Source: Monodelphis domestica
Lineage: Eukaryota; Chordata; Mammalia; Didelphimorphia; Didelphidae
DNA: 64,000 bases
NCBI RefSeq assembly: GCF_027887165.1
Contig: NC_077232.1
Location: 79,125,483-79,189,482, forward strand
Reading direction: 5' to 3'
A program made the position numbers and the translations under genes. Below the pieces are notes generated by a model that saw only the letters and a list, made by a program, of their open reading frames with translations, was not told where the DNA came from and ran no database searches. This document shows, in pieces, positions 1 through 10,603 of this stretch. Numbering within the stretch: the stretch's first letter is position 1; every line of letters starts with the position of its first letter.

Positions 1-415
1 TACAAGTATAGACCGAGACTTTGAAATTCTTTTCAGTGTCACAATATACCTTGAGTCCAAAAGCCACAGGTGGACATCACAAGGAATTATAACCTCCTAT
101 TTTATGTAAAGAAATCTAATGAGAACTGTCTAAAAGTGGAATGAGCTGCCTTATGAGGTAGTGAGTTGCCTTTTACTGGAGGTCAAGCAGAAGCTGGGTG
201 AACATTTATCTATTGGACCAGATGGCCACCAAGGACATGTATAGCTTAGAAGTTCTATGTTGCTGTACCTGATTTCCCCAACTGTCTCTGCTCTGGTTCC
301 TCCTATGTGTTGTACTTGTGCCAGATTAAGCTATTTTAAAAGTACAGCTCTGATCATATTATTTCTCTATTCATAAAACTTTCATAGTTCTTCCCTGCCT
401 ACCAAATAAAGTCCA
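1..415. other. Non-coding, no recognisable feature
   Basis: AT-rich sequence with many stops in all frames. No repeat family or RNA gene was recognised here. Confidence 0.4.
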
Positions 416-419
416 AGCT

Positions 420-668
420 TCTCAAGTCAATTTAATTCAAGCATTTATTAAGTACCTACTAGGTTCCAGACTGTATGCTAGGCTCTAGAGTAGTGTTCTC
501 TTCATACCCCACATGGTCCCCAAATGCCTTTCAAGGATTTCCAAAGTCAAGCCCATTTTGAGTGTGGGCTCCTAGAGAGCAGGGACTCATTTTTTGCCTT
601 TGTGTCCTCAACATTTAGCACAATGCTTATCACACAGTAGGTGCTTAATAAATAAGTACTTTTGATGA
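420..668 (+). repeat. L2-like LINE 3' end
   Basis: The stretch reads like the 3' end of mammalian L2. It has a 'gggctcctagagagcagggact'-type segment, then 'tttgtgtcctcaacatttagcac', then 'acagtaggtgcttaataaat'. The part before 530 (gcatttattaagtacctact) belongs to the same broad family. It is an old, diverged copy. A MIR-type tail shares this ending, so the family call is moderate. Confidence 0.5.
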
Positions 669-698
669 CTTGATAATACTAAAATGTTAAAATTTTTA

Positions 699-1140
699 AT
701 ATGGTAAATAGTAGTAGTAGTCTCTCGGTAACCGAGGATGACGATTGTCTTTGTTCATTTTCATCTACGGTGTATAGATGAGTGTGCACAAAGACACTTG
801 TGCGTGAAGGAGATTTAAGTGGAAAAGTTGTTGCACAGAGACAGTCCCACTCTCTGGCGTTGGAAGCCTGGGTCCAATGGCACGAAAAGTCATTACACCT
901 GGAGACTTCCTCAGCTGCATTGGATGCCTGGGTTGTCCTTTGTGCTCCAACACACCCTAAGCACTCCACAGTGCTTTGCTGCGTTGCCCTCTCAGCCGTT
1001 GAACCTTCTTATTGGTTTCTTCCGTCTGTTCTGCCAAAACAGTCTTCACATGCTGGATGAGCAAAGCCTTAGTTCACCAGGGGTCCATGACCCGATGTCT
1101 ACCCTCACATGGTTTAGCCGGCCTGTCCATATGGTAAATA
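699..1140. repeat. Unclassified 418-bp unit between 12-bp direct repeats
   Basis: ATATGGTAAATA occurs exactly at 699-710 and 1129-1140, as a target-site duplication would. The 418 bp between (711-1128) hold about a dozen CpGs, far more than the flanks, and start with a short palindrome (CTCGGT A ACCGAG near 723). Open frames overlap on both strands and none resembles a known protein. It may be a dispersed marsupial repeat, but I cannot assign a family with certainty. Confidence 0.35.
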
Positions 1141-2540
1141 TCAATAGCTATAACTCACATAAACCAAAGCTCAATAATTTTTCAGAGTGTATAGAGATCC
1201 TGAGACCAAAAAGTTTATAAACTGCTCTAGAGATACTAAAGTCCAAAAAAAAAAGGAAATCATATTTTCCTTCAAGGAGCAAAGGGAGAAGTAGCATGTA
1301 TATACAGATAAGCAAATGCAAAAAATATAAGTGTAATGAATGACTTTCTTCTACTATTCCCATTCACTGGGAGGGACACTTGGGGGATACCTTCAGGCCT
1401 TTTAATAAATCATATGCTAAGAATCTATTAAATGATTAGCTTCAAAGACAAGTATGAAAAAACCAAGGGACTTTTTTTCTATTAAGAAGTTGTTTGGGGC
1501 TGGTTTTCCTGGCTACCACTCTCTTGATAAGATGTAATTTTAGTGAAGAATGGGAAGAGAAAATGCCTTCCCTATCTCAGGGTCATGATGATCTTGTTTA
1601 GAAGGCATCTTAGACCAGGGACTTAACTAGGGCAGCCTATGCAGGGGCCCCTAGCTGCCTTTATCTCTCACCTTGTCTTTATTTCTCTGTAGTAGGTATA
1701 TGATTTCAGGGGTTGTCAGATGGGCAAAGAAAAAGATGCCTCCAAGAGCAATTTTCATTGTAGCAGCAGTAGCAAAATCTGTCTTAGGACAGGGAACATC
1801 AGCATCAGAGAGGAAGCCACCAGAAAAATACATTTGGATTTTTTTGATTGGCTATACTGTCCCATGAAAAGGAAAATTTAAAGTGCCTGATCATCAGCCT
1901 CATAATAAGAGTTCTATGTCCCAACAAGGCTGTAATATTAAGCTCCCAGATAGCAATGCTTTTGGTAAAAACTGAGCTACTGAATTTGGTAACGGGTACC
2001 ATGAGTCTCTTGTGCCTCATGGCTTTCTTCAAGTAAGAATAAATCATCAATCCTATACACAAGTTATATTTGTGCATCAAGTAGCTCTTTTACTTTCCTC
2101 CTATTGAAAGAATGGACTAGAACTGAAAGTAAGATTGTCCCCAGAGTAGCACAAGTGTCATAGTTGAATCAATCAATGAGAGGAAATGGAAAACAACTTC
2201 CCTTACTGAGAACTCAGATTGCCTCTAGCAATAAACTAAAGCAAGGCACAGTGTGGTTAGGTAAAATCCAGGGACTCCTGAAGGTCTCTGGCCTTCAGTC
2301 CTTGTCTCTGGCCTCTATGTTATAAATACAAAATGATATCAGAGGGTGGTTTAACATTAAGAACTGCAGGGTCCTAAAGACGCTTCACGTGTGAATTGAC
2401 ACAGTTTGGTCCTTCTCAAAGACCTTAGGGGGGTTCTAAGTGGCAGAGATGACAAGGGATGGGATTCCAGACATGAATATGCATCTTGACTCTATCTATA
2501 GGCGAAGGGAAATGGAATATCATGTATAGAGAGCTGTAAG
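1141..2540. other. Non-coding, no recognisable feature
   Basis: About 1.4 kb with only short overlapping open frames on both strands (for example 1651-1833 and 1805-2080 minus, 1673-1867 plus). None reads as a known domain. No RNA gene or recent SINE was seen. Confidence 0.4.
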
Positions 2541-2544
2541 TAGG

Positions 2545-2650
2545 CCAGTGTGACTGGAATTTAGTATGAGAAGAGTAATGGGAATCCATGTAGATCAATT
2601 AGAGCGAGGCTGTGAAGGGCTTTAAATGCCCTAAAATAGTTGTATTTAAG
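2545..2650 (-). repeat. L2-like fragment
   Basis: Contains 'gtgaagggctttaaatgcc', which matches the antisense of the L2 3' region. Short and diverged. Confidence 0.35.
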
Positions 2651-2879
2651 TACATCTATGATCTGGTCCCAACCCAATTTTTCAACTTTAGCCCCCACCG
2701 CTACCCTATGGCTACCTGCCTCCCCCATCCTATAGGCAAACTAAAATATGTACCATTCCCCAAATATGCATCTCAAGTGAGACTCAAGCCCAAGCCTCAA
2801 AGAGCTTACAAAGAGCCTCTTACAAATAACTACTTTTATGGGCATATGATTTGGGGTTTGGGTTTTAAAAGAATATTAT

Positions 2880-3160
2880 AAAAATGAATAATATAGACAT
2901 AGATATCAAGGGATAATACACATATAACCCAGTGGAATTGCTTGTTGCCTCTGGGAGGGAGGAGAGAAGATTCGAGGGAGAGAACATGAATCATGGAACC
3001 ATGGAAAAACACTTTAAAAATAAAAATAATAATAAAATAAATAAACACATAAATAATGTTATTTATGATGTTTCTATTACATTATATACAATAATAATAA
3101 ATATAAATAAAATAAATTTAAATAAATAAAGATAATTAATTTTAAAAACTATTATTCAAG
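2880..3160 (+). mobile_element. L1 3' end with expanded A-rich tail
   Basis: It holds the marsupial L1 3' UTR signature: 'acccagtggaattgcttgtt', a G-rich run, 'gaacatgaatcatggaacca' and 'tggaaaaac'. An (AAAT)n-like tail from about 3015 to 3155 follows. The copy is 5'-truncated with no ORF2 left. Confidence 0.7.
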
Positions 3161-3750
3161 GTAAGGACTGGAGAAGGGCAGACAAAAGCCAACATATATG
3201 ACTATTATACACCAGTCCTGATGGAAGCTTCCATCTATGCTGCTATTTCCAGACCACAATATCCAGATTTGGGAAAGCATTCTGTGGGGTCCTAGATCAT
3301 GGTCTCACTGGAGTAAAGTCAGAAGGTGGTACAGTGAGTTAAATCGGGAGGGATAAAGCAAGTATGTGTGTGTATAATATAATATAAGTTCACAATACAC
3401 TTGCAGAAGACAAGTAACTTCTATACATGGCACAGCAGCCTGAATATGGTTCTGGTGGCACCTTAGCATTAGCAGAAACTAATGATGTTCTTTCAGAGCC
3501 CTGCAACCCAGACCAGACCAGGCTACCCAGGGCCGTGGAGAAAGGGTAAGAGGTTCTGGAAGAGGAGGCTTAGATCTTTGTGACTTTCTTATGGCATTTT
3601 CCTCCTTCAAACCCCCAAAGTTTGTACCTCTTCTACAATCCACATCATGCAAGTTGTGTGTTTCCATAAGGTATGCCCATACAATATGGCGACCGTGTGT
3701 TATTTATCTTCGTAGCTTTCACGGTACCCAGCACATGGTCAGCCTTTGAT
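3160..3750. other. Non-coding, no recognisable feature
   Basis: Unique-looking sequence. Only short, unsupported open frames are present. Confidence 0.35.
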
Positions 3751-3751
3751 C

Positions 3752-4650
3752 AGGGATTAGTAAGTGAATACTGTGCAGATACCCCTGCATGGATGTGGAT
3801 CTGTGAGCTTCTCGTGTATGCATGTAACTAGGTGTGTCTATCTCTATCTTGGTATACATCCATGTGTATCTAGGTACTTTGTGTATATTTATAGGTACAG
3901 GTCATCTGCCTGTGCGCTTCTCTATGTACATCTATATATAAATGCTGGAATGTACATCATGTATATGCCTTTATGTGCATATATCTGTGTATATGCTATA
4001 TGTGTTTGTACATATATGTGCATGCATTTACATGTGTTTGAATGTAATATCTCTATGTAGATATATGTGTGTGCTTATGCATATTTCTGGGTCAGAACAT
4101 GTCCCTGAGTGTGTCTATATAGATATAGATATAGATAGATAGATATAGATATAGATACTTCTATTTCTCTTTATATCTACATAGATATATAAGTGCATTT
4201 GTATATACTTCTGTTTATGTTTGTATATGTACATATGTGTGTGCATACATACATAGTCTGTGTGCATATAAGGGCAGCTAGTAGATAGAGTACCAGGCTT
4301 AGAATCAGAAAGATTTGAGTTCAAATCCAGCCTCAGACACTTACTAGCAGTGTGACCCTGGGCAAGTGACAACCCAATTTGCCTCAGTTTCCTCATCTGT
4401 CAAATGAGCTGGAGAAGGAAATGGTGAACCACTCCAGGATCTTTGCCAAAAAAATCGCAAATGGGGTCACAAAGAGTCAAACATGCCTGAAATGACTGAA
4501 CAACAAAGTGTGCATATAAAATGTACTTATGGGTATATTTCCATGATGTATGTATTCACACCTCTCTGTATGTGAACATATCTGTTTTTACTTGTGTATA
4601 TCTTTGTGTATGGTTTTATATATGTCTGTCTTTGCGTGTATATATCTCTA
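3752..4650. repeat. Degenerate TG/TA-rich low-complexity tract
   Basis: Nearly 900 bp of alternating purine-pyrimidine sequence (tgtgtatat, gcatatatgtg) with a purer (GATA)n core at about 4118-4158. A SINE inserted at 4272 splits it. It looks like an old, decayed microsatellite. Open frames here are repeat artefacts. Confidence 0.65.
4272..4507 (+). mobile_element. tRNA-derived marsupial SINE (long-tail variant)
   Basis: It starts GGGCAGCTAGTAGATAGAG, has a B-box-like 'agttcaaatcc', and ends in the 'atggggtcacaaagagtca'/'gactgaacaacaa' tail typical of one marsupial SINE subfamily. Target-site duplications GTGTGCATATAA lie at 4260-4271 and 4508-4519 and fix both ends. Confidence 0.88.
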
Positions 4651-4654
4651 TGAG

Positions 4655-4745
4655 GGGACTTCAGATGCCATCTAGTCCAGCCTTCTCATTTTACTGAGAA
4701 AGGAACTAAAGAACTAAAGAACAAAGAAGATGTTCCTTCTTGAGG
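4655..4745 (-). repeat. MIR-type SINE fragment
   Basis: Antisense MIR core: 'gccatctagtccagcc', 'cattttactgagaaaggaac'. Confidence 0.45.
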
Positions 4746-4749
4746 TAGA

Positions 4750-5165
4750 TATCCTGTAAATCCATCAATGTGTGGTCACTTCAGTAGCTGGTTGCATCCA
4801 TGTTTTTGTACTTTCTGTGATTTTGGGTGTATAAACTAACAAAAAACAGGCCCCTTCTCTGCCCCAAAGAGGAGCCTTTACACAGGGGTGGTGAACCAAC
4901 AGGACTTTTTGTTAATATCCTTTTCACAGAGAGGATGGGGATGCAGGAGGAAAGGAAGCAGGACCCAAAGTTCCCAATGGAGGATCACTGTGCTGAGAAT
5001 GCCTGGACCTCTGTGGATGGACAGTCCCAAGTCTCTACTTTTGTCCTAGGGGGTGAAGAAGAGAGAGAAGTTCTTTGCCTGGAAGGAGGGAAGAATGGTC
5101 TTGAGAAGAAAGGGCTTTACAATCTCTGCATCTGAAAAAGACACCTCTAGGGGGAGCCCTCGAAT
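4750..5165. other. Unique non-coding stretch with one open frame
   Basis: A 102-codon frame at 4827-5135 (+) has no recognisable motif, and a MIR follows directly. I do not call it a gene. Nothing else was seen. Confidence 0.3.
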
Positions 5166-5177
5166 GAGGGCAAAGGG

Positions 5178-5355
5178 AAGAGCCCAGGATTTGGAGTCAG
5201 GGGACCCAGACTGGAATCCTGGCTCTGATCCTGCAAGCAGGACCTAGAGAATATTACTTCTCTATGAACCTCAGTTTCTTCTTCCTTTTTAAACTGAGAA
5301 GATTGGACTAGATGCCTCTGAAGTTTCTTCCAGCACTAATTCTGAGCTCTTGTGC
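5178..5355 (+). repeat. MIR-type SINE
   Basis: Reads as a MIR/MAR core in sense: 'ggatttggagtcaggggacc', 'aacctcagtttcttcttcc', 'gattggactagatgcctc'. Confidence 0.6.
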
Positions 5356-6235
5356 TTCAATGATGGCGGCTTTGACATTATGGGATTCTCCCAGTTCCAG
5401 GTCCAGGTCTTAATTGAATGCTTAGCTAAGCCCAGTGCATCTATGCCTCTCCTAGGAGACTCCCGGGCTCCAGGCTCCACCTCTCCCATCCCCCAGCACA
5501 TCCCCCATCCTCTCCTCTCTCTTTTTTTTAATTGTTGGCTTTCTTTCCACTCCCCCTTATTTGCCAGTAATGTCCATGCATTGTGGCCTCCTGGCTGTTC
5601 ATTGCCTTCTCTTTCACAGTCAGAGGGGAGAAGGTGAAGGGCCTGAAGGCCAGATTCCCATCTCTTAAGACCCTGTTCTGTGACTGGCTGGGAGGGAGGA
5701 GGAGGACAACCCCCTCCCCCCACACACATACACACAATGCCGGAGGTACCCGCTTTGGCCCCAACACTGGGATTTCCACTTGGAAGACCTCTTTATTCTG
5801 CCCTGGGAACAGAGAAAGGCTAGGGGTCAAAGTGCAGGTGTCACCATGGAAACCAGGACAGAAATGGTCATCACAGAGACCCTCAAGCCCTCACAGCCTG
5901 AAATTATAACCAGGCACAGTTGGACACAAGGGGGAGGGGGATGTGTGCGGAGGAGATGTGGGAGGAAGGGATAGTCCTTATCCAAGGCTGAGTATGCTCT
6001 CTGTGGCTGAAGGGACTCCTAATCAGGCTTGGGGACCTCCTAGGCTAGAAGGATACCAGGGCATGGCAGCAAAGTTGCAGACAGGGATTCCTAGGAGAGG
6101 TAGAGGGACATTAGCCAGCGAGAGGGAGAGGGATGCAAATTCCCACAATGTCCAGCTTCCCTCAAACTAGCCACTGTTAAACCTCCTCCTGATAGCCCCC
6201 AGAAAGGCAGAAGTGGCTCCACAGGGCCCTGGGCA
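5356..6235. other. Unique, moderately GC-rich non-coding block
   Basis: Less repeat-dense and more GC-rich than its surroundings. Open frames overlap on both strands (5289-5735 minus, 5583-5909 plus) with no recognisable domain. It could hold regulatory sequence. Confidence 0.3.
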
Positions 6236-6239
6236 GTAC

Positions 6240-6440
6240 TTAGCAGTTATAATCATCTGTTCCATTTGTACTGTGCCTCATACTTTCCAACACACATGGT
6301 CCTTCAACACCCACTTACTGCCCTCAATAACCCTGCCAGGGAAACAGGTGAGGGATCAAAGACTCTCCAGATTATGTCATTTCCCCAGTTGACAGAGGCT
6401 CAGAGAGGTTACTCATATCATGGTGTGATTATCGAGTTAC
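6240..6440 (-). repeat. MIR-type SINE fragment
   Basis: Antisense MIR signature: 'ccctcaataaccctgccagg', 'cagaggctcagagaggttac'. Diverged. Confidence 0.45.
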
Positions 6441-6443
6441 TAA

Positions 6444-6659
6444 ATAAAATGGTACAACCACACAAGCATTAAGTGTAAGAAAGATTACTTCAGTACAGCC
6501 AAAAGATTAGCCCGTGATGTCATTGATGAGGACACCTCTTCTGCCATTCGAAATTGCTATCCTTTTTATGGCTTAGTAGATGGTCTTTTATCAGTGGCTA
6601 CAGCCAAAAAATTCAAATCATACCCACTGCCAGCCTGGAAACTGGCAGCACACTCAATC
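6444..6659 (+). other. 72-codon open stretch lacking ATG
   Basis: From the codon after a TAA at 6441 to a TAG at 6660-6662 the frame is open for 72 codons with no Met start. The translation has balanced composition; one segment is RLARDVIDEDTSSAIRNC. I recognise no family. It could be an exon relic, a pseudogene piece or chance. Confidence 0.15.
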
Positions 6660-6662
6660 TAG

Positions 6663-6834
6663 GAGGCTGCTTTGGGAATTTGAGAAATAGTCTCTCACCA
6701 AACTCATGCTGGGAGTTTTCGCAGCCTGGTTAAGACCTTCCATAGCCTGCATTCCCCTGGAATGTCTTAAAAGAACTAAGGATGACCTCTACAATGAGGC
6801 ACTGGAATAGGATTTCAGTGAAGGAATAATAATT
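6663..6834. other. Non-coding, no recognisable feature
   Basis: Short unique stretch between the open frame and L1-derived sequence. No feature was seen. Confidence 0.3.
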
Positions 6835-7025
6835 ATTATCCTGTTATTCACTTACAAAAATGAACAATGTGGATGTATGTTTTGCGTGATAATACATGTA
6901 TAACCCTGACTGAATTGTTTGCCAGCTTCAGGAAGGGGGAGGGAGACAATTTGAATCATATAACTTTGGAAAACTTATGTGGAAATTTATTACAAGTAAT
7001 TGGTTAAAAACATGTTTTTAAAGAA
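6835..7025 (+). mobile_element. Older L1 3' end
   Basis: Diverged L1 3' UTR: 'gtatgttttgcgtgataata', 'ctgaattgtttgcc', G-rich run, 'tacaagtaattgg'. No coding sequence remains. Confidence 0.55.
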
Positions 7026-7205
7026 AACATTATTAAAGAAAATATATAGTAATAAAAATATATAAATATATTGGATTGTATTATATAGATATATAAATAT
7101 ATAATAATAAAATAATAAATAATAAAAATTAAATATAGCATAATGTAATAATAAAATATTATATGATATATGAAATAATATTCTTATAAATTATTATTAT
7201 AAAAA
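7026..7205. repeat. AT-only low-complexity tract
   Basis: About 180 bp made of AATA/ATAT/AAAT words. It probably grew from the preceding L1 tail. Confidence 0.7.
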
Positions 7206-7254
7206 GTGCCAAAAAGCTTTGAGGGGGACCCAATTTAATCAAATGTTCTCAAGA

Positions 7255-7360
7255 ACCCTTAAGGACATAACCAGGATCTCACAATTTCAGAAAACATATG
7301 TTGAAAATTGTTATTATATGTAATTGGGAAAATAAAATATCTTTGAATAAAAAAAGGATA
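7255..7360 (+). mobile_element. L1 3' tail fragment
   Basis: Has the 'tatgtaattgggaaaataaa' end that occurs in other L1 3' ends in this window (compare 13,737-13,880). Confidence 0.45.
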
Positions 7361-9327
7361 TAACTAGAACTGCTAACAGATGAAAAAAGGAAAAGATCCA
7401 CCAAGACTTTTATAACCAACTCTCTTCTACCTCAGTGACTGTGGAGATGACATTTCATCGAGATTCTCCCATCACAACCACCATAGATTGCATGAAGAAA
7501 TAGAACTAGTGCCAAAGAAACAAGGACAAGCAGAAGAGCAGATGTGCACACCGAGGAAGCAAAGACATTGAAAAGATTTGAGGGATGAATTCTCAAGATA
7601 TCTGAAAAAGGAGAAGATGCTAAATACTGGGGGTGAGGAATGGGAGTCACAAATGCTTCCACTGCTAAATGAAAACAGAGTGAATGAGAAGATAGCAGTC
7701 AATTCCAATCCATCATTTATTTTCCAATTCTCCATACAATCCTTAGGAGAATTATCTTCAGGCTTCTGGAGCATATCCTTGATGAAAGAAGGAGATAAGA
7801 ATTTCATGATGTTCTACAGCAGACTTCTTCATAATTGCATTATTGACTGAAAAGGGGCAGATAATTAAAGCTCCTACTTTGTTGTTTGTTGATATAGTCT
7901 GCAAGGCTCTCCTCTAACAAGGCAGAGTATCTCTTGAATATGTGGAAATGATATAAGATTTCTTTAAAGAAATGACACCAAAATATTGAATTGTCCAAAG
8001 CTAAAGGATAAATGCCTCTTTGCTGTTAATTCTTGTTATTATAACGCAAAACCCACTTCCGTAGTGGTCATTATTGTCAGAGAATACTCCTCCATAACCA
8101 GAACCCTCAAATAAATCATAAATACACTAATGTGAAAGATGATTCCCACAATTCTTTCTCTAGAGAGGGGATCTTGCTATTAATTATTAAGGAAATGTCC
8201 TCTGAAAGGGATGGGGGGCTTAGGTGCTTTAGGGGAGAGGTATGTTGTGTTGTATCCATTCTTTTTCAAAGACCCCACAGCAGATAAAATGTTGTATGAT
8301 TCTCTGATTATGAATCTGTAATAGGGGTCTGACTCACTGGCAGACCTCATTGGCTTGGTTAGCTGATGCAATCTTTCCAGGTGCAAGATGCTGGGAAGTT
8401 TGCTTCTTGGATAATCAGGATACCAGGAGGGAAATGCTCTGGAGAGACTATGGACCTCCCACCACTGAATTCAGGACCAGAGTGTGATAGAGATGGAATG
8501 GAGATAAAAGGTGGGGAGAGAGGATAGATAGTTTCTTCCCTCTCCTTCCTCAATAAACCCACACTAGCTGTCTTCAGGGTTACTGACTACTTTCTTCAAA
8601 GGCAGAGCTGAAGTAAATCCAGGACTAAAGAGCTTCTTCTTCCTTAGGGAGGAAGTATAGACCTCCTCCCCGAAGCTTCTGGTCCCTCTCCCTGAATATT
8701 ATGAACAGGCACTGGATCTATAAAACAGCTATTTATTTTGAGGAATGCACAAAGGGTGAGGTAAGTGAGATTGAGGGATAAGGTACTGGGAAAGTGGGAA
8801 ATAGGAAGTCCCTAAAACCTAACAATTGAACCCCTTCTCCCTAAATCCTAGGCTTTGCCTGCCTGACCCTCTGGGGTCAATTTTCAGAGCTGTCCTGACT
8901 TCTAACTGCCCTTGTCATGATCTGAAGTTCAAGAACTGCTTTGGAGGGATGTAAAGGAGACCTTCTTGAGGTGGATAGCTTTATATCAAAAGTCCTATCC
9001 ACTCCTGTTGTCTTCTGCTGGATTCAGAGGGTCTAGATTCACAAAAGGATAAGTAGGGCTCAGAGGTGTTTTCAGAGCAACCTTTCTGAAGGGCTTCCCC
9101 AAAGAGATCTTCTCAGGTCTTCTCTGTTCTTTTTCTGGAATTCTCTGTTCCTCTTGCCTTCCCCCCACGTGTCTTGTTCCTATGGCAGATTGAGTCTAAG
9201 TTTCCTCTCTTACAATAGACATTTCCAAACTAATTCCTTGAAGAGACTGTGGAGCACTCACTAACCACATGGTGAAGGAGAGCCTTTCTGCTAGACTCCA
9301 GAGGCATTCAAAAAGGTTTATCATGTT
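7361..9327. other. Unique non-coding stretch
   Basis: About 2 kb with no recognised repeat or gene. Open frames at 7432-7850 lie on both strands and do not resemble known proteins. Confidence 0.35.
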
Positions 9328-9342
9328 CCTTCTTTCACTCTT

Positions 9343-9530
9343 TTTTTTAAAACCCTTACCTTCTGTCTTGGAGTCAATCCAAGGCAGAAGAGTGGTAAGG
9401 GCTAGGCAATGGAGGTCAAGTGACTTGCCCAGGGTCACACAGCTAGGAAGTGTCTAAGGCCAGATTTGAACCTACGACCTCCCTTCTCTAGGCCTGACTT
9501 TCAATCCACTGAGCTACCCAGCTGCCCCCA
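9343..9530 (-). mobile_element. tRNA-derived marsupial SINE1
   Basis: Full antisense copy. It starts with the reverse tail 'aaacccttaccttctg' and ends with the reverse head 'gagctacccagctgccccc'. A 15-bp duplication CCTTCTTTCACTCTT flanks it at 9328-9342 and 9531-9545. Confidence 0.93.
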
Positions 9531-9545
9531 CCTTCTTTCACTCTT

Positions 9546-9819
9546 AAAGGATCTCCAGGATCTCTTTGTCTCCCCTGGGATGTTGATTTTGCACTGGGTC
9601 TGAAACCCAGATTCTAAAATCCCAGAATACCTTTGAAGTCTGAACTTTTTCAAAGTCACAGTGTCTTAGAGGGTTCCCTCACTTCATCTAGTATGGAAAA
9701 AAAACAATGATAAAGCCAAGGACCAAAACTGTTTCTCTTTGCCTTGTGGCATCAGAGGGTAAAAGGTCCTGAGGCCCCTTCCCTCCTGCCATGGTTTATC
9801 ACCAGGTCTTATGCGCATC
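9546..9819. other. Non-coding, no recognisable feature
   Basis: Unique spacer between a SINE and an L1. Nothing was recognised. Confidence 0.35.
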
Positions 9820-9834
9820 AAGAATAAAGGTGCA

Positions 9835-10507
9835 GCTTTGATCCAGCCATAGCACTGCTGAGTTTGTACCCCAAAGAGATATTAGGGAAAAAGACTTGTA
9901 CCAAAATATTCATAGCTACACTCTTTGTGGTGGCAAAAAATTGGAAAATGAGGGGATGCCCTTCAATTGGGGAATGGCTGAACAAATTGTGGTATCTGTT
10001 GGTGATGGAATACTATTGTGCTCAAAGGAACAATGAACTGGAGGAATTCCATGTGAACTGGAAGGACCTCCAGGAATTGATGCAGAACCAGGAGAATGTT
10101 GTACATAGAGACTGGTACACTGTGGCACAATCAAATGTAATGGACTTCTCTACTAGCAGCAATGCAACGATCCAGGACGATTCTGAGAGACCTATGAGAA
10201 AGAACACTATCCACATCCAGAGGAAGAACTGTGAGAATAGAAACACAGAAGAAAAACAACTCCTTGATTACATGGTTTGATGGGGATACGATTGGGGATG
10301 TAGACTCTAAATGATCACCCTAGTGCAAATATCAGTAATATGGAAGGAAATAGGTCTTGATCAATGACACATGTAAAACCCAATGGAATTGTGCATTAGC
10401 TATGGGAGGGAGATGAGGGTAGGGGAGGAAAAGAACAAGAATCTTGTAACCATGGAAAAATCTACTAAATTAATTAATTAAATAAAAATTTCCAAAACTT
10501 AAAAAAA
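9835..10507 (+). mobile_element. 5'-truncated L1 (ORF2 C-terminus and 3' UTR)
   Basis: This is the 3' terminal ~670 bp of a marsupial L1. It covers the end of ORF2, then 'acatgtaaaacccaatggaa', a G-rich tract, 'cttgtaaccatggaaaaat' and an (ATTA)n/A tail. AAGAATAAAGGTGCA at 9820-9834 recurs at 10,508-10,522 as a target-site duplication, and again at 10,589-10,603 after a second L1 tail. Fairly young, since the frame is still open. Confidence 0.88.
9864..10280 (+). pseudogene. L1 ORF2 C-terminal fragment
   Basis: This frame is the last part of an L1 ORF2 protein, not a host gene. Residues such as FIATLFVVAKNWK and CPSIGEWLNKLWY followed by MEYY line up with the conserved C-terminal region of mammalian L1 ORF2p, downstream of the cysteine motif. 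The endonuclease and reverse transcriptase domains are absent because of 5' truncation, so it cannot be active. The apparent ATG at 9864 is internal to ORF2. The frame stays open for 138 codons to a stop before the 3' UTR, which suggests a young insertion. Confidence 0.85.
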
Positions 10508-10522
10508 AAGAATAAAGGGGCA

Positions 10523-10588
10523 AAACATGAATCCTGTAAACATGGGAAAATATTCTAAATTAATTAATTAAATAAGTAAATGTTAAAA
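10523..10588 (+). mobile_element. Second, very short L1 3' tail
   Basis: It repeats the end of the preceding L1 (catgaatcctgtaaacatgg, attctaaattaattaatta) and is bounded on both sides by copies of AAGAATAAAGRGGCA. Confidence 0.75.
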
Positions 10589-10603
10589 AAGAATAAAGAG
10601 GCA

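Noticed and set aside
1651..2080. Pair of minus-strand frames resembling a membrane protein
   Set aside because: Hydrophobic stretches are present, but the frames are short, shifted against each other, overlapped by plus frames and unlike any protein I know.
9864..10280. 138-codon frame as a host gene
   Set aside because: It matches the L1 ORF2 C-terminus, has an L1 3' UTR and A-tail, and lies between target-site duplications.
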